A stretch of DNA of 64,000 nucleotides. Source: Flavobacterium terrigena (lineage in GTDB: Bacteria; Bacteroidota; Bacteroidia; Flavobacteriales; Flavobacteriaceae). Shown piece after piece: positions 1-8,271 of the stretch. The stretch covers positions 124,001 to 188,000 of the forward strand of contig NZ_FNYA01000007.1 in assembly GCF_900108955.1 (NCBI RefSeq). The letters are read 5' to 3'. The notes below the pieces were generated by a model. The model was not told the DNA's origin. It saw only the letters and a program-made list of their open reading frames with translations, and did no database searches. Within the stretch, counting starts at the first letter, position 1, and every line of letters starts with the position of its first letter. Position numbers and translations under genes: made by a program.

Positions 1-1
1 A

Positions 2-733
2 CCCCTTGTTTTTTTAGGATTTATATTAAATTTATCAAACGATAAAACGACATCTAAAAGTATTTATAAGTCAGATTCTGTGAAAATAGAAGCTGGTAAG
101 CCAACAGTTATTGCAGAAAACAAAGAATTAAGTTTTGAAGAAAAAACTGAAGCATTATATAACGAAATTGAAGCAGGACAATATTCATTACCAAATTTAG
201 AAACTTTCATTCAAGCTTTTGAAGGATATACTGCATTAGAAAACCAGGGAAAAGTAAAAAACAACGTTTTAACGATTGTTGATTTTAGTTTTTCTTCTAC
301 TAAAGAAAGAATGTGGGTAATTGACATGGATTGCAAAAAAGTGATTTTACAAACTTTAGTTTCTCATGGAATGAATTCTGGTACAGAATATGCAAATTCA
401 TTTTCTAACCAAAACGAGTCATTTAAAAGTAGTTTAGGATTTTTCATTACTGGAGAAACTTACACTGGGAAACACGGAATTTCTTTAAAATTAGATGGTC
501 AAGAATACGGATTAAACGACAACGCAAGACAAAGATCAGTTGTAGTTCATGGAGCAGATTATGTTTCTAAAAAATTAGCTAACAGACAAGGTTATATTGG
601 AAGAAGCCAAGGTTGTCCAGCAGTTTCACCAGAAGTAGCTCCAACATTAATCAATACAATTAAAAACAAATCAGTTTTATTTATTTACCATCCAACAAGA
701 ACGTATGTAAATAAATCTAAATTAGTTTCTTAA
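2..733 (+). CDS. Murein L,D-transpeptidase catalytic-domain protein, 5' partial
   Basis: The frame is open from the left window edge, so the gene starts before the window. The first visible residues (PLVFLGFILNLS) look like the end of a signal peptide, so the GTG at 80 is not a credible start. The C-terminal half has the pattern of the YkuD_2 type L,D-transpeptidase fold: an HGADYVS block near 546-570, then a GRSQGCPAVS block near 600-632 whose Cys would be the nucleophile. Such enzymes act on peptidoglycan stem peptides in the periplasm. The stop overlaps the stop of the convergent next gene by four bases. The family call is good; the exact substrate is unknown. Confidence 0.85.
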   Translation, partial: PLVFLGFILNLSNDKTTSKSIYKSDSVKIEAGKPTVIAENKELSFEEKTEALYNEIEAGQYSLPNLETFIQAFEGYTALENQGKVKNNVLTIVDFSFSSTKERMWVIDMDCKKVILQTLVSHGMNSGTEYANSFSNQNESFKSSLGFFITGETYTGKHGISLKLDGQEYGLNDNARQRSVVVHGADYVSKKLANRQGYIGRSQGCPAVSPEVAPTLINTIKNKSVLFIYHPTRTYVNKSKLVS

Positions 734-2448
734 CTCCCTAGTTTATCATATAAAGTTTTATCTAAATTATAGATATCATCCCTAAATTGCAACCCCTTTT
801 TATCTAACCAACTTGTCCAGTACAGTTGGTGGATATAAATGGGTTGTTTTACTTTAATATAATACGTTTCTTTTTTAGCTATAATTTCATCAATCTCATC
901 TTTCTCTTCAGCAAGGAATTTTTGTTTTGCTTCTAATTCTTCAGCAGTGAGTTTTGCAGGCCTATAGTTTTTATTCTGTTTTAATTTAGCTTCTTTTGCA
1001 GCTCTCTCTTTTCTTATTGTTTCAATACTTTTCCAGCGTCCATTATCTTGTCCTTCTAAAATCATCTTAGCTAATACTACAGGATATTGTACTCGCACAC
1101 AACCAGAACTTAAAGCTCTATATTTATAAACGAAATAATCTCTATGATTGGTATCGTGTAAATATACCGAATGGTGATTTGGAAAATTAAATTTCACAAC
1201 ACCTAACGAATTATCATAACCTGGCGTTTGCACATATCTATAACTTTCCGCTTTTTCAGGATTCCATTCGTATGGAGAAACTACAGTATTTGTTCCTTTA
1301 TAAATTGTAATTCTGTTTCTACTAAAATAATTTCTATTAGCGGTTGCTTCTACAGACAAATCTTCTTTAATAATAGTTGGTGGCACTGTCCAAGTTGGAT
1401 TGAACACAAAATTAGATAGTTTTGAAGATAAAATTGGTGTCATTCGTTGCGGTCTTCCACAAACAATTTTATGTTTTGCAACAGTGTCTTTATTTACAAT
1501 ATAATCTAATTCATAATCAGGTAAATTAATTAGAATATATTTCTCGCCTAAATTTCGAGAAAACCAACGCCAACGCTCTAAGTTAGCCAGAATTTGTCCT
1601 TTACGCGTCTCTTTATTACAATTTAAAGCTCTTATCGTTCCAATGCCAATTACACCATCAGCAAATAAACCATGTCTAGATTGAAATTTCTTTACAGCAT
1701 CAAGCATTTTAGCGTCGTATTTACTCGTGTACAAAGTATCTTGTGGATTTAAATCTTTCCAATATGAAAGTCGTTTTTTAATTTCTTTTACGACATCTAA
1801 ATTATCATTAAATTTAATTTTAAGATTTTTATCAATCGAATCAAACTTACTATTTGGTAATTTATCAATCTCCACTAAAGCCTCTTTTAAAGAAAAATAC
1901 ACAGGATGAGTTGGCAACAAACCTTTAATGGATGGTGCGATTTTTTTAGTATCTATTGATTCTTTCAAAAGTTTTGCGACGGAAAGTTTTTTATCGAATA
2001 AATCCCAATTATTATAAACTTCATCAGGATTAAATTTCCCTCTGTAGTAATGATTACAGAGTTTCTCATAGGTTTGAGTTAATAAAATATCGTAGGCTAA
2101 TTGTTCTTCTAACTGTAAAGAATCCTTTCTTAATTCTAGTTGAAATATTTTATTGATGTTATAATCTTCAGGGTTTAAACCTTCGTTTTTTGTTTTTTCA
2201 ATTTGAGAAATTAAATCTTCTCTATTCTCTCTGTCAACCCATATCTCATGGTTTTCAAACATTTTATAGAAACTTCTAATACTATCCGATTTATCTTCTA
2301 ATAAATCCTCAGGCATGGCATGAATGGTAATCTTTCTAATAGTATCAAAATAGTCTTCACTTTCTTCAAAAACTTCTTTTTTGCTGTTTTTACAAGCCAT
2401 AAAAACAACGAATAGCAACACAACGAATATGCAGATTTTTTTCATCAT
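730..2448 (-). CDS. L,D-transpeptidase lipoprotein (YcbB/LdtD type, PG-binding + YkuD)
   Basis: 572 residues. A lipoprotein signal ends at Cys19 (lipobox FMAC), placing it on the periplasmic side of a membrane. A long helical scaffold follows, then a peptidoglycan-binding motif (KKFQSRHGLFADGVIG), then the YkuD domain with the catalytic YRALSSGCVRV motif and an upstream His (YLHDTNH). This order is that of YcbB-type enzymes, which make 3-3 crosslinks in murein. A Lys/Glu-rich stretch lies near the C-terminus. It is convergent with another L,D-transpeptidase-fold gene and shares four bases with its stop. ATG at 2448 is preferred; a second ATG (MKKICIF) lies one codon in. Confidence 0.9.
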   Translation of the reverse strand: MMKKICIFVVLLFVVFMACKNSKKEVFEESEDYFDTIRKITIHAMPEDLLEDKSDSIRSFYKMFENHEIWVDRENREDLISQIEKTKNEGLNPEDYNINKIFQLELRKDSLQLEEQLAYDILLTQTYEKLCNHYYRGKFNPDEVYNNWDLFDKKLSVAKLLKESIDTKKIAPSIKGLLPTHPVYFSLKEALVEIDKLPNSKFDSIDKNLKIKFNDNLDVVKEIKKRLSYWKDLNPQDTLYTSKYDAKMLDAVKKFQSRHGLFADGVIGIGTIRALNCNKETRKGQILANLERWRWFSRNLGEKYILINLPDYELDYIVNKDTVAKHKIVCGRPQRMTPILSSKLSNFVFNPTWTVPPTIIKEDLSVEATANRNYFSRNRITIYKGTNTVVSPYEWNPEKAESYRYVQTPGYDNSLGVVKFNFPNHHSVYLHDTNHRDYFVYKYRALSSGCVRVQYPVVLAKMILEGQDNGRWKSIETIRKERAAKEAKLKQNKNYRPAKLTAEELEAKQKFLAEEKDEIDEIIAKKETYYIKVKQPIYIHQLYWTSWLDKKGLQFRDDIYNLDKTLYDKLGS

Positions 2449-2504
2449 ATAACAAATTTAACAAAATATGCGTGCATAATAAATTTTGTCGTTAAAATAC
2501 TTTT

Positions 2505-2960
2505 TTATACGACGAAATACTTAAACATAGCAAAATGCGTTCCAATTTCAGGAATTTCAAACGAATTTCCTAGCACAGAAAACCCGAAATTTTGATAAAA
2601 TTTAACCGCATTTTCTCTTGCATTAAACCACAAAACTTCTGCTTTTTGGGCATCAACAAATTTACAAACTTCATCCAAAATTAGATTACCATAACCCAAA
2701 CCTTGATATTCATTTAACACAGCCATGCCACGCAATTGAAATTGATTCTTTTCATCGAAATTTTCATTTTTGACTTTAAAAACAGAAGCAACTCCAATTA
2801 AATTATTTTCATCAAATAATCCAAAATGAGTCGTATCATTTGCATCATCACCTAAAAAAAAGCAAGTTTCAATAGGTTTTCCTTGTCGTAAAACAGCACT
2901 TCTAACAGGAAAAGTGTCTAAATATGTAATTTTTTTTATTTTTATTTCACCCATAACCAT
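2505..2960 (-). CDS. GNAT family N-acetyltransferase
   Basis: 151 residues. The acetyl-CoA binding region reads QGLGYGNLILDEV (Q/RxxGxG/A), preceded by a beta-strand with RGMAVLNEYQ and followed by NARENAVKFYQNFGF, the usual end of a GNAT fold. These enzymes transfer acetyl from acetyl-CoA to an amine; the acceptor cannot be read from sequence. It may start at 2960 or two codons later at 2954 (MGEIKIKK). It stands alone between the L,D-transpeptidase gene and the tRNA pair on the other strand. Confidence 0.85.
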   Translation of the reverse strand: MVMGEIKIKKITYLDTFPVRSAVLRQGKPIETCFFLGDDANDTTHFGLFDENNLIGVASVFKVKNENFDEKNQFQLRGMAVLNEYQGLGYGNLILDEVCKFVDAQKAEVLWFNARENAVKFYQNFGFSVLGNSFEIPEIGTHFAMFKYFVV

Positions 2961-3021
2961 TTCTAAATTAATAAATTACAAAGTCATTTTTTAAAATTTA
3001 TATTTTTTTTTCTAAAAAAAC

Positions 3022-3053
3022 TTGCAATTAATCAGTTTTTCATATTATATTTG
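3022..3053 (+). promoter_or_regulatory. Vegetative promoter of the tRNA-Gly pair
   Basis: TTG at 3022-3024 and TATATTTG at 3046-3053 are 21 bases apart. This fits the Bacteroidetes -33/-7 pattern (TTG, then TAnnTTTG). The first tRNA begins 21 bases after the -7 element. Confidence 0.7.
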
Positions 3054-3074
3054 CACTCACCAAAACAAAAAAAT

Positions 3075-3147
3075 GCGAAAGTAGCTCAGTTGGTAGAGCG
3101 TCAGCCTTCCAAGCTGAATGTCGCGAGTTCGACCCTCGTCTTTCGCT
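3075..3147 (+). tRNA. tRNA-Gly(TCC)
   Basis: 73 bases. The acceptor arm GCGAAAG pairs fully with CTTTCGC, with discriminator T. D arm AGCTCAGTTGGTAGAGC, anticodon loop CTTCCAA (anticodon TCC, reads GGA), T loop TTCGACC. CCA is not encoded. An identical copy follows 32 bases downstream. Confidence 0.97.
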
Positions 3148-3179
3148 CTAAAATTTATTGAATTTCAAAATTCTACCAT

Positions 3180-3252
3180 GCGAAAGTAGCTCAGTTGGTA
3201 GAGCGTCAGCCTTCCAAGCTGAATGTCGCGAGTTCGACCCTCGTCTTTCGCT
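3180..3252 (+). tRNA. tRNA-Gly(TCC), second identical copy
   Basis: Identical over all 73 bases to the copy at 3075-3147, with anticodon TCC. It is probably co-transcribed with it and ended by the hairpin just downstream. CCA is not encoded. Confidence 0.97.
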
Positions 3253-3255
3253 CTA

Positions 3256-3285
3256 AAGCCTCAAATTAATTTGAGGCTTTTTTTT
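3256..3285 (+). terminator. Rho-independent terminator after the tRNA pair
   Basis: A perfect stem AAGCCTCAAA / TTTGAGGCTT with a 4-base loop is followed by a T run. The stop of the convergent pepE is five bases further on. Confidence 0.85.
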
Positions 3286-3289
3286 GGTC

Positions 3290-3997
3290 TTATCTCAAAT
3301 TACTTAAATCGGCTCCTGTTTCAATTTCAACAGCTTCTTTACCTTGTTGAAACAATCTAGCTGGTAAATCACCTTTCAAAGTAATGGTTTTACCTAAAAC
3401 TTCTAACCAACTTCCTTCTCTTAATCCTAAAACAGATTGCGGATTATAATGATGGAATTCTCCAATTCTAGTTTCTCTAGTTTCACCCATATGTTGTGAA
3501 CCTTCAATCGGATCCAAATAATGCGGATTCAAATTAAAAGAAACCAATCCTAAAGTTCTAAAACTTGGTGGATATGCAATTGGCATATCATTAGTGGTTC
3601 CCATTGTTAATCCACAAATATTACTTCCAGCACTTGTTCCTAAATATGGCGTTCCATTTTCAACGGCGTTTTGTATCGCATCCAACAAATTAAATTTATA
3701 CAACATACTCACTAAAACAAACGTATTTCCACCACCAGTAAAAATAGCTTCTGCCTTTTTTATTGCATCAATAGGATTTTCAAACTCATGAATTCCTTTT
3801 ACATCTATATTTAACTGTTTGAAAACTGGTTTTACTTTTTCTGTATATTCTTCATGAGAAATTCCGCCTGGTCTTGCAAATGGAATAAACACTAAAGTGG
3901 ACACATTTTTGAAATGTTCAGCCAAAGTTGGAAGCAGATAATCTAAATAAGTTCCTCCAAAAACGGTTGAAGTGCTTGCAATAATTACTTTTTTCAT
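3290..3997 (-). CDS. pepE: Dipeptidase E (peptidase family S51)
   Basis: 235 residues, the usual PepE size. The nucleophile elbow is GTSAGSN (Ser), preceded by a glycine-rich FTGGGNTFVL strand and followed by NPHYLDP, which carries the expected His/Asp region of S51 enzymes. PepE is a cytoplasmic serine peptidase that cleaves dipeptides and short peptides with N-terminal Asp. There is no signal peptide. Its 5' end lies head to head with the next plus-strand gene. Confidence 0.92.
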   Translation of the reverse strand: MKKVIIASTSTVFGGTYLDYLLPTLAEHFKNVSTLVFIPFARPGGISHEEYTEKVKPVFKQLNIDVKGIHEFENPIDAIKKAEAIFTGGGNTFVLVSMLYKFNLLDAIQNAVENGTPYLGTSAGSNICGLTMGTTNDMPIAYPPSFRTLGLVSFNLNPHYLDPIEGSQHMGETRETRIGEFHHYNPQSVLGLREGSWLEVLGKTITLKGDLPARLFQQGKEAVEIETGADLSNLR

Positions 3998-4088
3998 AAA
4001 TTCTAAAAATTTTACTCTATTCTTAACAAAATTTTATATTGATTCTGATTTTGTTCTTATATTTTTACAGAAAATTAATTCTTTTATT

Positions 4089-4928
4089 ATTAAAAAATAC
4101 TTACATATACTATTACTACTACTTTCTCAATTTGTTGTGTCGCAAAACGACTCAATTATCAAGGGAAAAATCATTGTTGAAACCAACGACAATGACGGTA
4201 TTACTATTGTAAATATATCAAACAAAACTAATACAATTTCTGGAAATGGTGGATATTTTAAAATAAAAGCCAAAGTAAATGACACCATTATGTTTAGCGC
4301 TATTCATTTGGTAGGCAAAAAACACGTCGTTACAAAAAAAGATTTCGGTAGAGATTTACTTTTTATAAAATTAGAAATTTACACCCGACATATTAAAGAA
4401 ATTATGGTAACCAATGCAGATGATATAAATGCAGAATCATTGGGATTAGTTCCGAAAGGACAAAAAAAATACACTCCAGCTGAAAGAAGATTAAAAACCG
4501 CTGGCGACTGGTCTGGAACCGGAATTGATGGCGCTTTACTTTCTTTAGATCCTTTAATAAATGCTATTTCAGGAAAAACAAAAAAATTAAAAGCCGAATT
4601 AGAAGTAGAACGAAAAGAATTTTTACAAAGTAAAATTAATTCCAATTTTGATTCTGAATTTATCATGAATCAATTACACATTCCAGAAGAATACATTGAA
4701 GGTTATATTTTCTACATTGTGGAAGATGCAGAATTAAAAGCAGCAGCAAAAGCGAAAAACAAAACTTTAATTACTTTTAGGATGAGTGCTTTAGCTGTCG
4801 ATTATTTAAAACTAAAAAATCTACAACCCTATTACCCAAAGCCTGTTGAGCCAGAAAAAAAAGTAGAAGAAAAAACGGAAAATACAGAAATTAAAAAACC
4901 TGAAACCGAAGAAAAAAAAGATGAATAA
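4089..4928 (+). CDS. Carboxypeptidase-regulatory-like secreted protein, apparent ATT start
   Basis: About 279 residues from the chosen start. After a signal peptide (KKYLHILLLLLSQFVVSQ) comes a short beta-sandwich-like region (GKIIVETNDNDGITIVNI...GNGGYFKIKAKVND) of the CarboxypepD-regulatory type, then an unassigned middle and a Lys/Glu-rich tail. The only ATG in frame is at 3972, inside the divergent pepE, and gives an implausible leader. The codon directly before the signal peptide is ATT (4089), so a rare ATT start is inferred. The next gene overlaps the 3' end by eight bases. Function unknown. Confidence 0.7.
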   Translation: MKKYLHILLLLLSQFVVSQNDSIIKGKIIVETNDNDGITIVNISNKTNTISGNGGYFKIKAKVNDTIMFSAIHLVGKKHVVTKKDFGRDLLFIKLEIYTRHIKEIMVTNADDINAESLGLVPKGQKKYTPAERRLKTAGDWSGTGIDGALLSLDPLINAISGKTKKLKAELEVERKEFLQSKINSNFDSEFIMNQLHIPEEYIEGYIFYIVEDAELKAAAKAKNKTLITFRMSALAVDYLKLKNLQPYYPKPVEPEKKVEEKTENTEIKKPETEEKKDE

Positions 4929-5424
4929 AATTAGAATAAGTTTATTAGTTGTACTATTTGTGCTTTCAAGTGCATTTACTTTTCATAAATTTTATGTTGG
5001 GGTTTTTCAGGTGGATTATTTTAAAGAAAAAAAAGCCGTACAAATCACTGCCAGATTATTTATTGACGATTTAGAAAAAGTATTACACAAAAAATACAAC
5101 AAGCATTTCTACATCACTACAAAAGATGAAGTTGCTGATGCAAATACTTATATTGCAAAATATTTAGACGAAAAATTGAAAATAAAAATCAATAATAAAA
5201 TTCAATCTATTCAGTTTTTAACCAAAGAACAAGAAGAAAATATTGTAATTTGCTATTTGAAAATTAATTTTAAAGACAACATAAAAGACTTAGAAATCAC
5301 CAACAATGTTTTGTTTGATATTTTTAACGAACAACAAAATTTATTACATTTGAACATTAATGGTAACAAAAAGACAATTTTGTTTACTAATACAGAAACC
5401 AACCAAAAACTGAAATATAAATAA
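4921..5424 (+). CDS. DUF6702-like secreted protein
   Basis: 167 residues. The N-terminal signal segment (SLLVVLFVLSSAFTF) is followed by HKFYVGVFQVDY. The body is beta-rich with ITARLFIDDLEKVL and IVICYLKINF stretches. I recognise the pattern as the small flavobacterial family annotated DUF6702, usually found just before an M1 metallopeptidase gene, as here. It overlaps the preceding gene by eight bases, so the two are translated together. Biochemical role unknown; export is inferred from the signal peptide. Confidence 0.7.
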   Translation: MNKIRISLLVVLFVLSSAFTFHKFYVGVFQVDYFKEKKAVQITARLFIDDLEKVLHKKYNKHFYITTKDEVADANTYIAKYLDEKLKIKINNKIQSIQFLTKEQEENIVICYLKINFKDNIKDLEITNNVLFDIFNEQQNLLHLNINGNKKTILFTNTETNQKLKYK

Positions 5425-5432
5425 TACATAAT

Positions 5433-5504
5433 ATGAAATTGCCATTAACAAAAAAGTTTGCTTACGCAAACACCAATAAATAAAAAGGCGATAACATTTA
5501 TGAC
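5433..5504 (+). repeat. Dispersed palindromic repeat, copy 1
   Basis: About 72 bases of imperfect palindrome. The outer arms are ATGAAATTGC and GCGATAACAT. An inner hairpin GTTTGC-ttac-GCAAAC is followed by ACCAATAAA. The same layout recurs at 34457-34527 (plus), 62690-62757 (minus) and 63321-63391 (minus). It lies between the DUF6702-like gene and the M1 peptidase gene. No peptide or known RNA family is recognised. Confidence 0.8.
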
Positions 5505-5528
5505 TACTAAAAAATAAAAATTACATAT

Positions 5529-7799
5529 ATGAAAAAGTCAATTTCAATTGCTTTCTTATTTTTCGCATCACTTACTTCTTTCGCACAAGAAGTGAAAAAA
5601 GAAGAAGTAAAAAAAGATCAAGGTCACACTGACATTAATAAATTTAGTCAGATGTATGCCGAAATGGCCACACCAAACATGTTTCGTACTGCTTCTGGTG
5701 CCCCAGGACCAGCTTATTATCAACAACGTGCCGACTACAAAATCAATTTAGAATTAGACGATAAATTATCTAGAATGTATGGAAGCGAAACCGTAACTTA
5801 TTACAACAACGCACCAGAATCATTAGATTATTTATGGGTTCAATTAGACCAAAATATTGCTAAAAGAGATTCTCAAACTCCTTTAATTGATAACCAAACA
5901 ATGCCTTCTGCAACTTCACCAGAAAATTTCGCAAAAACCTACATGGGTAAAAGTTTTGATGGCGGTTACAATTTAGAGTACGTAAAAGACGAAAAAGGGA
6001 ATGCCATGAAATATACCATCAACAATACAATGATGCGTATCGACTTACCAAAAGCATTAAAAAAAGGTGAAAAAGTAGTTTTCTCAATCAAATGGTGGTA
6101 CAATATTAATGACTACATGAAAGACGGTGGAAACGGTCGTTCTGGTTATGAACTTTTTCCTGATGGAAACAAATTATATGTAATTGCTCAATTCTACCCA
6201 AGAATGTGCGTTTACAATGATGTGGAAGGCTGGCAAAACATGCAATTCTGGGGAAGAAGTGAATTCGCTTTAACTTTCGGAAATTACGATGTTAAAATTA
6301 CAGTTCCTGCAGATCATATTTTAGATGGAACTGGAGTTTTACAAAACAGAAGTGAAGTTTATACTGCAGAACAAGTTAAAAGATGGCAATTAGCCGAAAA
6401 TTCTTTCGACAAGCCAGTAGTAATTGTTACTCAAGCAGAAGCTACAGCTGCAGAAAAAGGTTTCTCAACTGCTAAAAAAACATGGCATTTGAAAGCAGAA
6501 AATGTTAGAGATTTTGCATTTTCAACTTCTCGTAAATTCATTTTAGATGCGATGGCTGTCCAAATCGGAAACAGCAAACCAATGGCAATTTCTTTATATC
6601 CAAAAGAATCAAATCCACTTTGGGAAAACTTATCTACAAGAGCTGTAGCACATACTTTAAAAACCTATTCAAAATATACTTTTGACTATCCTTATCCAAA
6701 AGCGATTTCAGTTTCTGCTGAAGATCAAGGAATGGAATACCCAATGATTTGTTGGAATTATGGTCGTCCAGATGAAAATGGAAAAATTAGTGACCGTGTA
6801 AAATACGGAATGTTAGGAGTAATCATTCATGAAGTTGGACATAACTTTTTCCCAATGATTGTAAATTCAGACGAAAGACAATGGACTTGGATGGACGAAG
6901 GTTTAAACACATTCTTAGAATATTTAACAGAACAAGAATTTGATAAAAATTTCCCTGCTGATAGAGGTCCAGCAAAATCAATTGTTCCTTACATGAAAGG
7001 TAATCAACAGTTTTTAGAACCAATTATGAGTCAAGGTGATGTAGTTTATAATTTTGGAGCAAACGCTTACGGAAAACCAGCTACAGGATTAAATATCTTA
7101 CGTGAAACGATTATGGGTCACGAATTGTTTGACCATGCTTTTAAAACATATGCAAACCGTTGGATGTTTAAACACCCAACTCCAGAAGATTTCTTCAGAA
7201 CTATGGAAGATGCTTCTGCTGTAGATTTAGATTGGTTTTGGAAAGGCTGGTTCTACTCTACTGATGTAGTAGATTTAGGAATTAAAAACGTAAAACAATT
7301 TTATGTAACGGAAGATGCAACTAAAGAAGTTAAAGATTCTTTCAACAGAAGAGGGAGAAGAATTGCTGATGCTGGTCCAATGCTGTATTTAGTAAATAGC
7401 GAAAATGCAGAATTAAAACCAGAATTAAAAACGGCTTTAGAAAACAATAAAGTTCAAGCTTTAAACGATTACATAAATAAAAATTATACAGCTGAAGAAA
7501 AAGCAACATTAAAAAATCCGAAATACTTTTACGAAGTAGAATTTGACAAACCTGGAAGCTTAATGATGCCAATTATTGCAGAATTAAATTTTGAAGACGG
7601 AACAAAAGAAGTACATAAATTCCCAGTTCAAATTTGGAGAAGAAATAACACTACTGCAAAACGTGTTTTTGCAACAGAGAAAAAAGTAGTTAAAATTCAA
7701 TTAGATCCAAAATTAGAAACTGCTGATATTGATGTAACTAACAACACTTGGCCAAAAGAAGAAGTGGTTGATAAATTTAGTGAAATCGAAAAAAAATAA
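5529..7799 (+). CDS. M1 family metallopeptidase, secreted
   Basis: 756 residues with a clear signal peptide (KKSISIAFLFFASLTSFAQ). The gluzincin site is complete: H434-E-x-x-H438, then Glu457 after 18 residues (WMDEGLNTFLEY). A GMEYP-type motif (QGMEYPMICW) precedes it, as in aminopeptidase-N relatives. The enzyme should be a zinc-dependent exopeptidase in the periplasm or outside the cell. It follows the DUF6702-like gene after a 104-base gap that holds a dispersed repeat, and is followed by a strong terminator. Confidence 0.92.
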   Translation: MKKSISIAFLFFASLTSFAQEVKKEEVKKDQGHTDINKFSQMYAEMATPNMFRTASGAPGPAYYQQRADYKINLELDDKLSRMYGSETVTYYNNAPESLDYLWVQLDQNIAKRDSQTPLIDNQTMPSATSPENFAKTYMGKSFDGGYNLEYVKDEKGNAMKYTINNTMMRIDLPKALKKGEKVVFSIKWWYNINDYMKDGGNGRSGYELFPDGNKLYVIAQFYPRMCVYNDVEGWQNMQFWGRSEFALTFGNYDVKITVPADHILDGTGVLQNRSEVYTAEQVKRWQLAENSFDKPVVIVTQAEATAAEKGFSTAKKTWHLKAENVRDFAFSTSRKFILDAMAVQIGNSKPMAISLYPKESNPLWENLSTRAVAHTLKTYSKYTFDYPYPKAISVSAEDQGMEYPMICWNYGRPDENGKISDRVKYGMLGVIIHEVGHNFFPMIVNSDERQWTWMDEGLNTFLEYLTEQEFDKNFPADRGPAKSIVPYMKGNQQFLEPIMSQGDVVYNFGANAYGKPATGLNILRETIMGHELFDHAFKTYANRWMFKHPTPEDFFRTMEDASAVDLDWFWKGWFYSTDVVDLGIKNVKQFYVTEDATKEVKDSFNRRGRRIADAGPMLYLVNSENAELKPELKTALENNKVQALNDYINKNYTAEEKATLKNPKYFYEVEFDKPGSLMMPIIAELNFEDGTKEVHKFPVQIWRRNNTTAKRVFATEKKVVKIQLDPKLETADIDVTNNTWPKEEVVDKFSEIEKK

Positions 7800-7807
7800 A
7801 AAATCTT

Positions 7808-7843
7808 AAAAAAGTGTAATTCAAACGAATTACACTTTTTTTT
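7808..7843 (+). terminator. Rho-independent terminator after the M1 peptidase
   Basis: Stem AAAAGTGTAATTC / GAATTACACTTTT with an AAAC loop, followed by a T run, nine bases after the M1 stop codon. Confidence 0.9.
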
Positions 7844-7850
7844 GTTAAAA

Positions 7851-7878
7851 ACTTCTAACTTCTAACTTCTAACTTCTA
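7851..7878 (+). repeat. Tandem heptamer repeat, ACTTCTA x4
   Basis: Four exact copies of ACTTCTA, then a partial fifth (ACTTTG). The array ends ten bases before TAACTTTG (7888-7895), the likely -7 element of the tat gene, so the -33 region of that promoter falls inside the array. Confidence 0.9.
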
Positions 7879-7938
7879 ACTTTGTATTAACTTTGCAGTT
7901 CGGTTATTTATTTAACTAAAAATTTAAAAATCAAAACT

Positions 7939-8271
7939 ATGTTTGGTATAGGCGGAGACGAAATATTTTTAATTTTAATTGTCATTTTAATGCTTTTTGG
8001 ATCAGATAAAATTCCAGAAGTTGCTAGAACTTTGGGTAAAGGTATGGCACAATTGAAAAATGCAACAAATGAAATTAAACACGAAATTCAGAAAGGTGCA
8101 GAAGAAAACGGTTTAGATATGAAAAGCATAACGGGCGGAATTTCAGATGAAATTGCAAGCGCTAAAAAAAGCATGACTGAATCCGTAAACCCTGTTGAAC
8201 TTGCCAATCCAATAAATGAAATTAAAGAAGATATTGAAAACTTATCTGGACCAATAAAACGTCAAATGTAA
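7939..8271 (+). CDS. tatA: Twin-arginine translocase TatA/TatB-type subunit
   Basis: 110 residues. A short N-terminal membrane helix (IFLILIVILMLFG) is followed directly by the amphipathic FGSDKIPEVARTLGKGMAQL segment typical of TatA/TatE, then a charged tail. It forms the folded-protein export pore with TatC, which is not in this window. TatA and TatB cannot be told apart safely here. Its last base is shared with the start of the PAP2 gene (TAATG), so the two are translationally coupled. A TAACTTTG element at 7888-7895 is the likely -7 box. Confidence 0.85.
   Translation: MFGIGGDEIFLILIVILMLFGSDKIPEVARTLGKGMAQLKNATNEIKHEIQKGAEENGLDMKSITGGISDEIASAKKSMTESVNPVELANPINEIKEDIENLSGPIKRQM

Noticed and set aside
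80..733. GTG at 80 as the start of the first gene
   Set aside because: The frame is open to the window edge and the residues before it look like a signal peptide, so the gene is truncated by the window.
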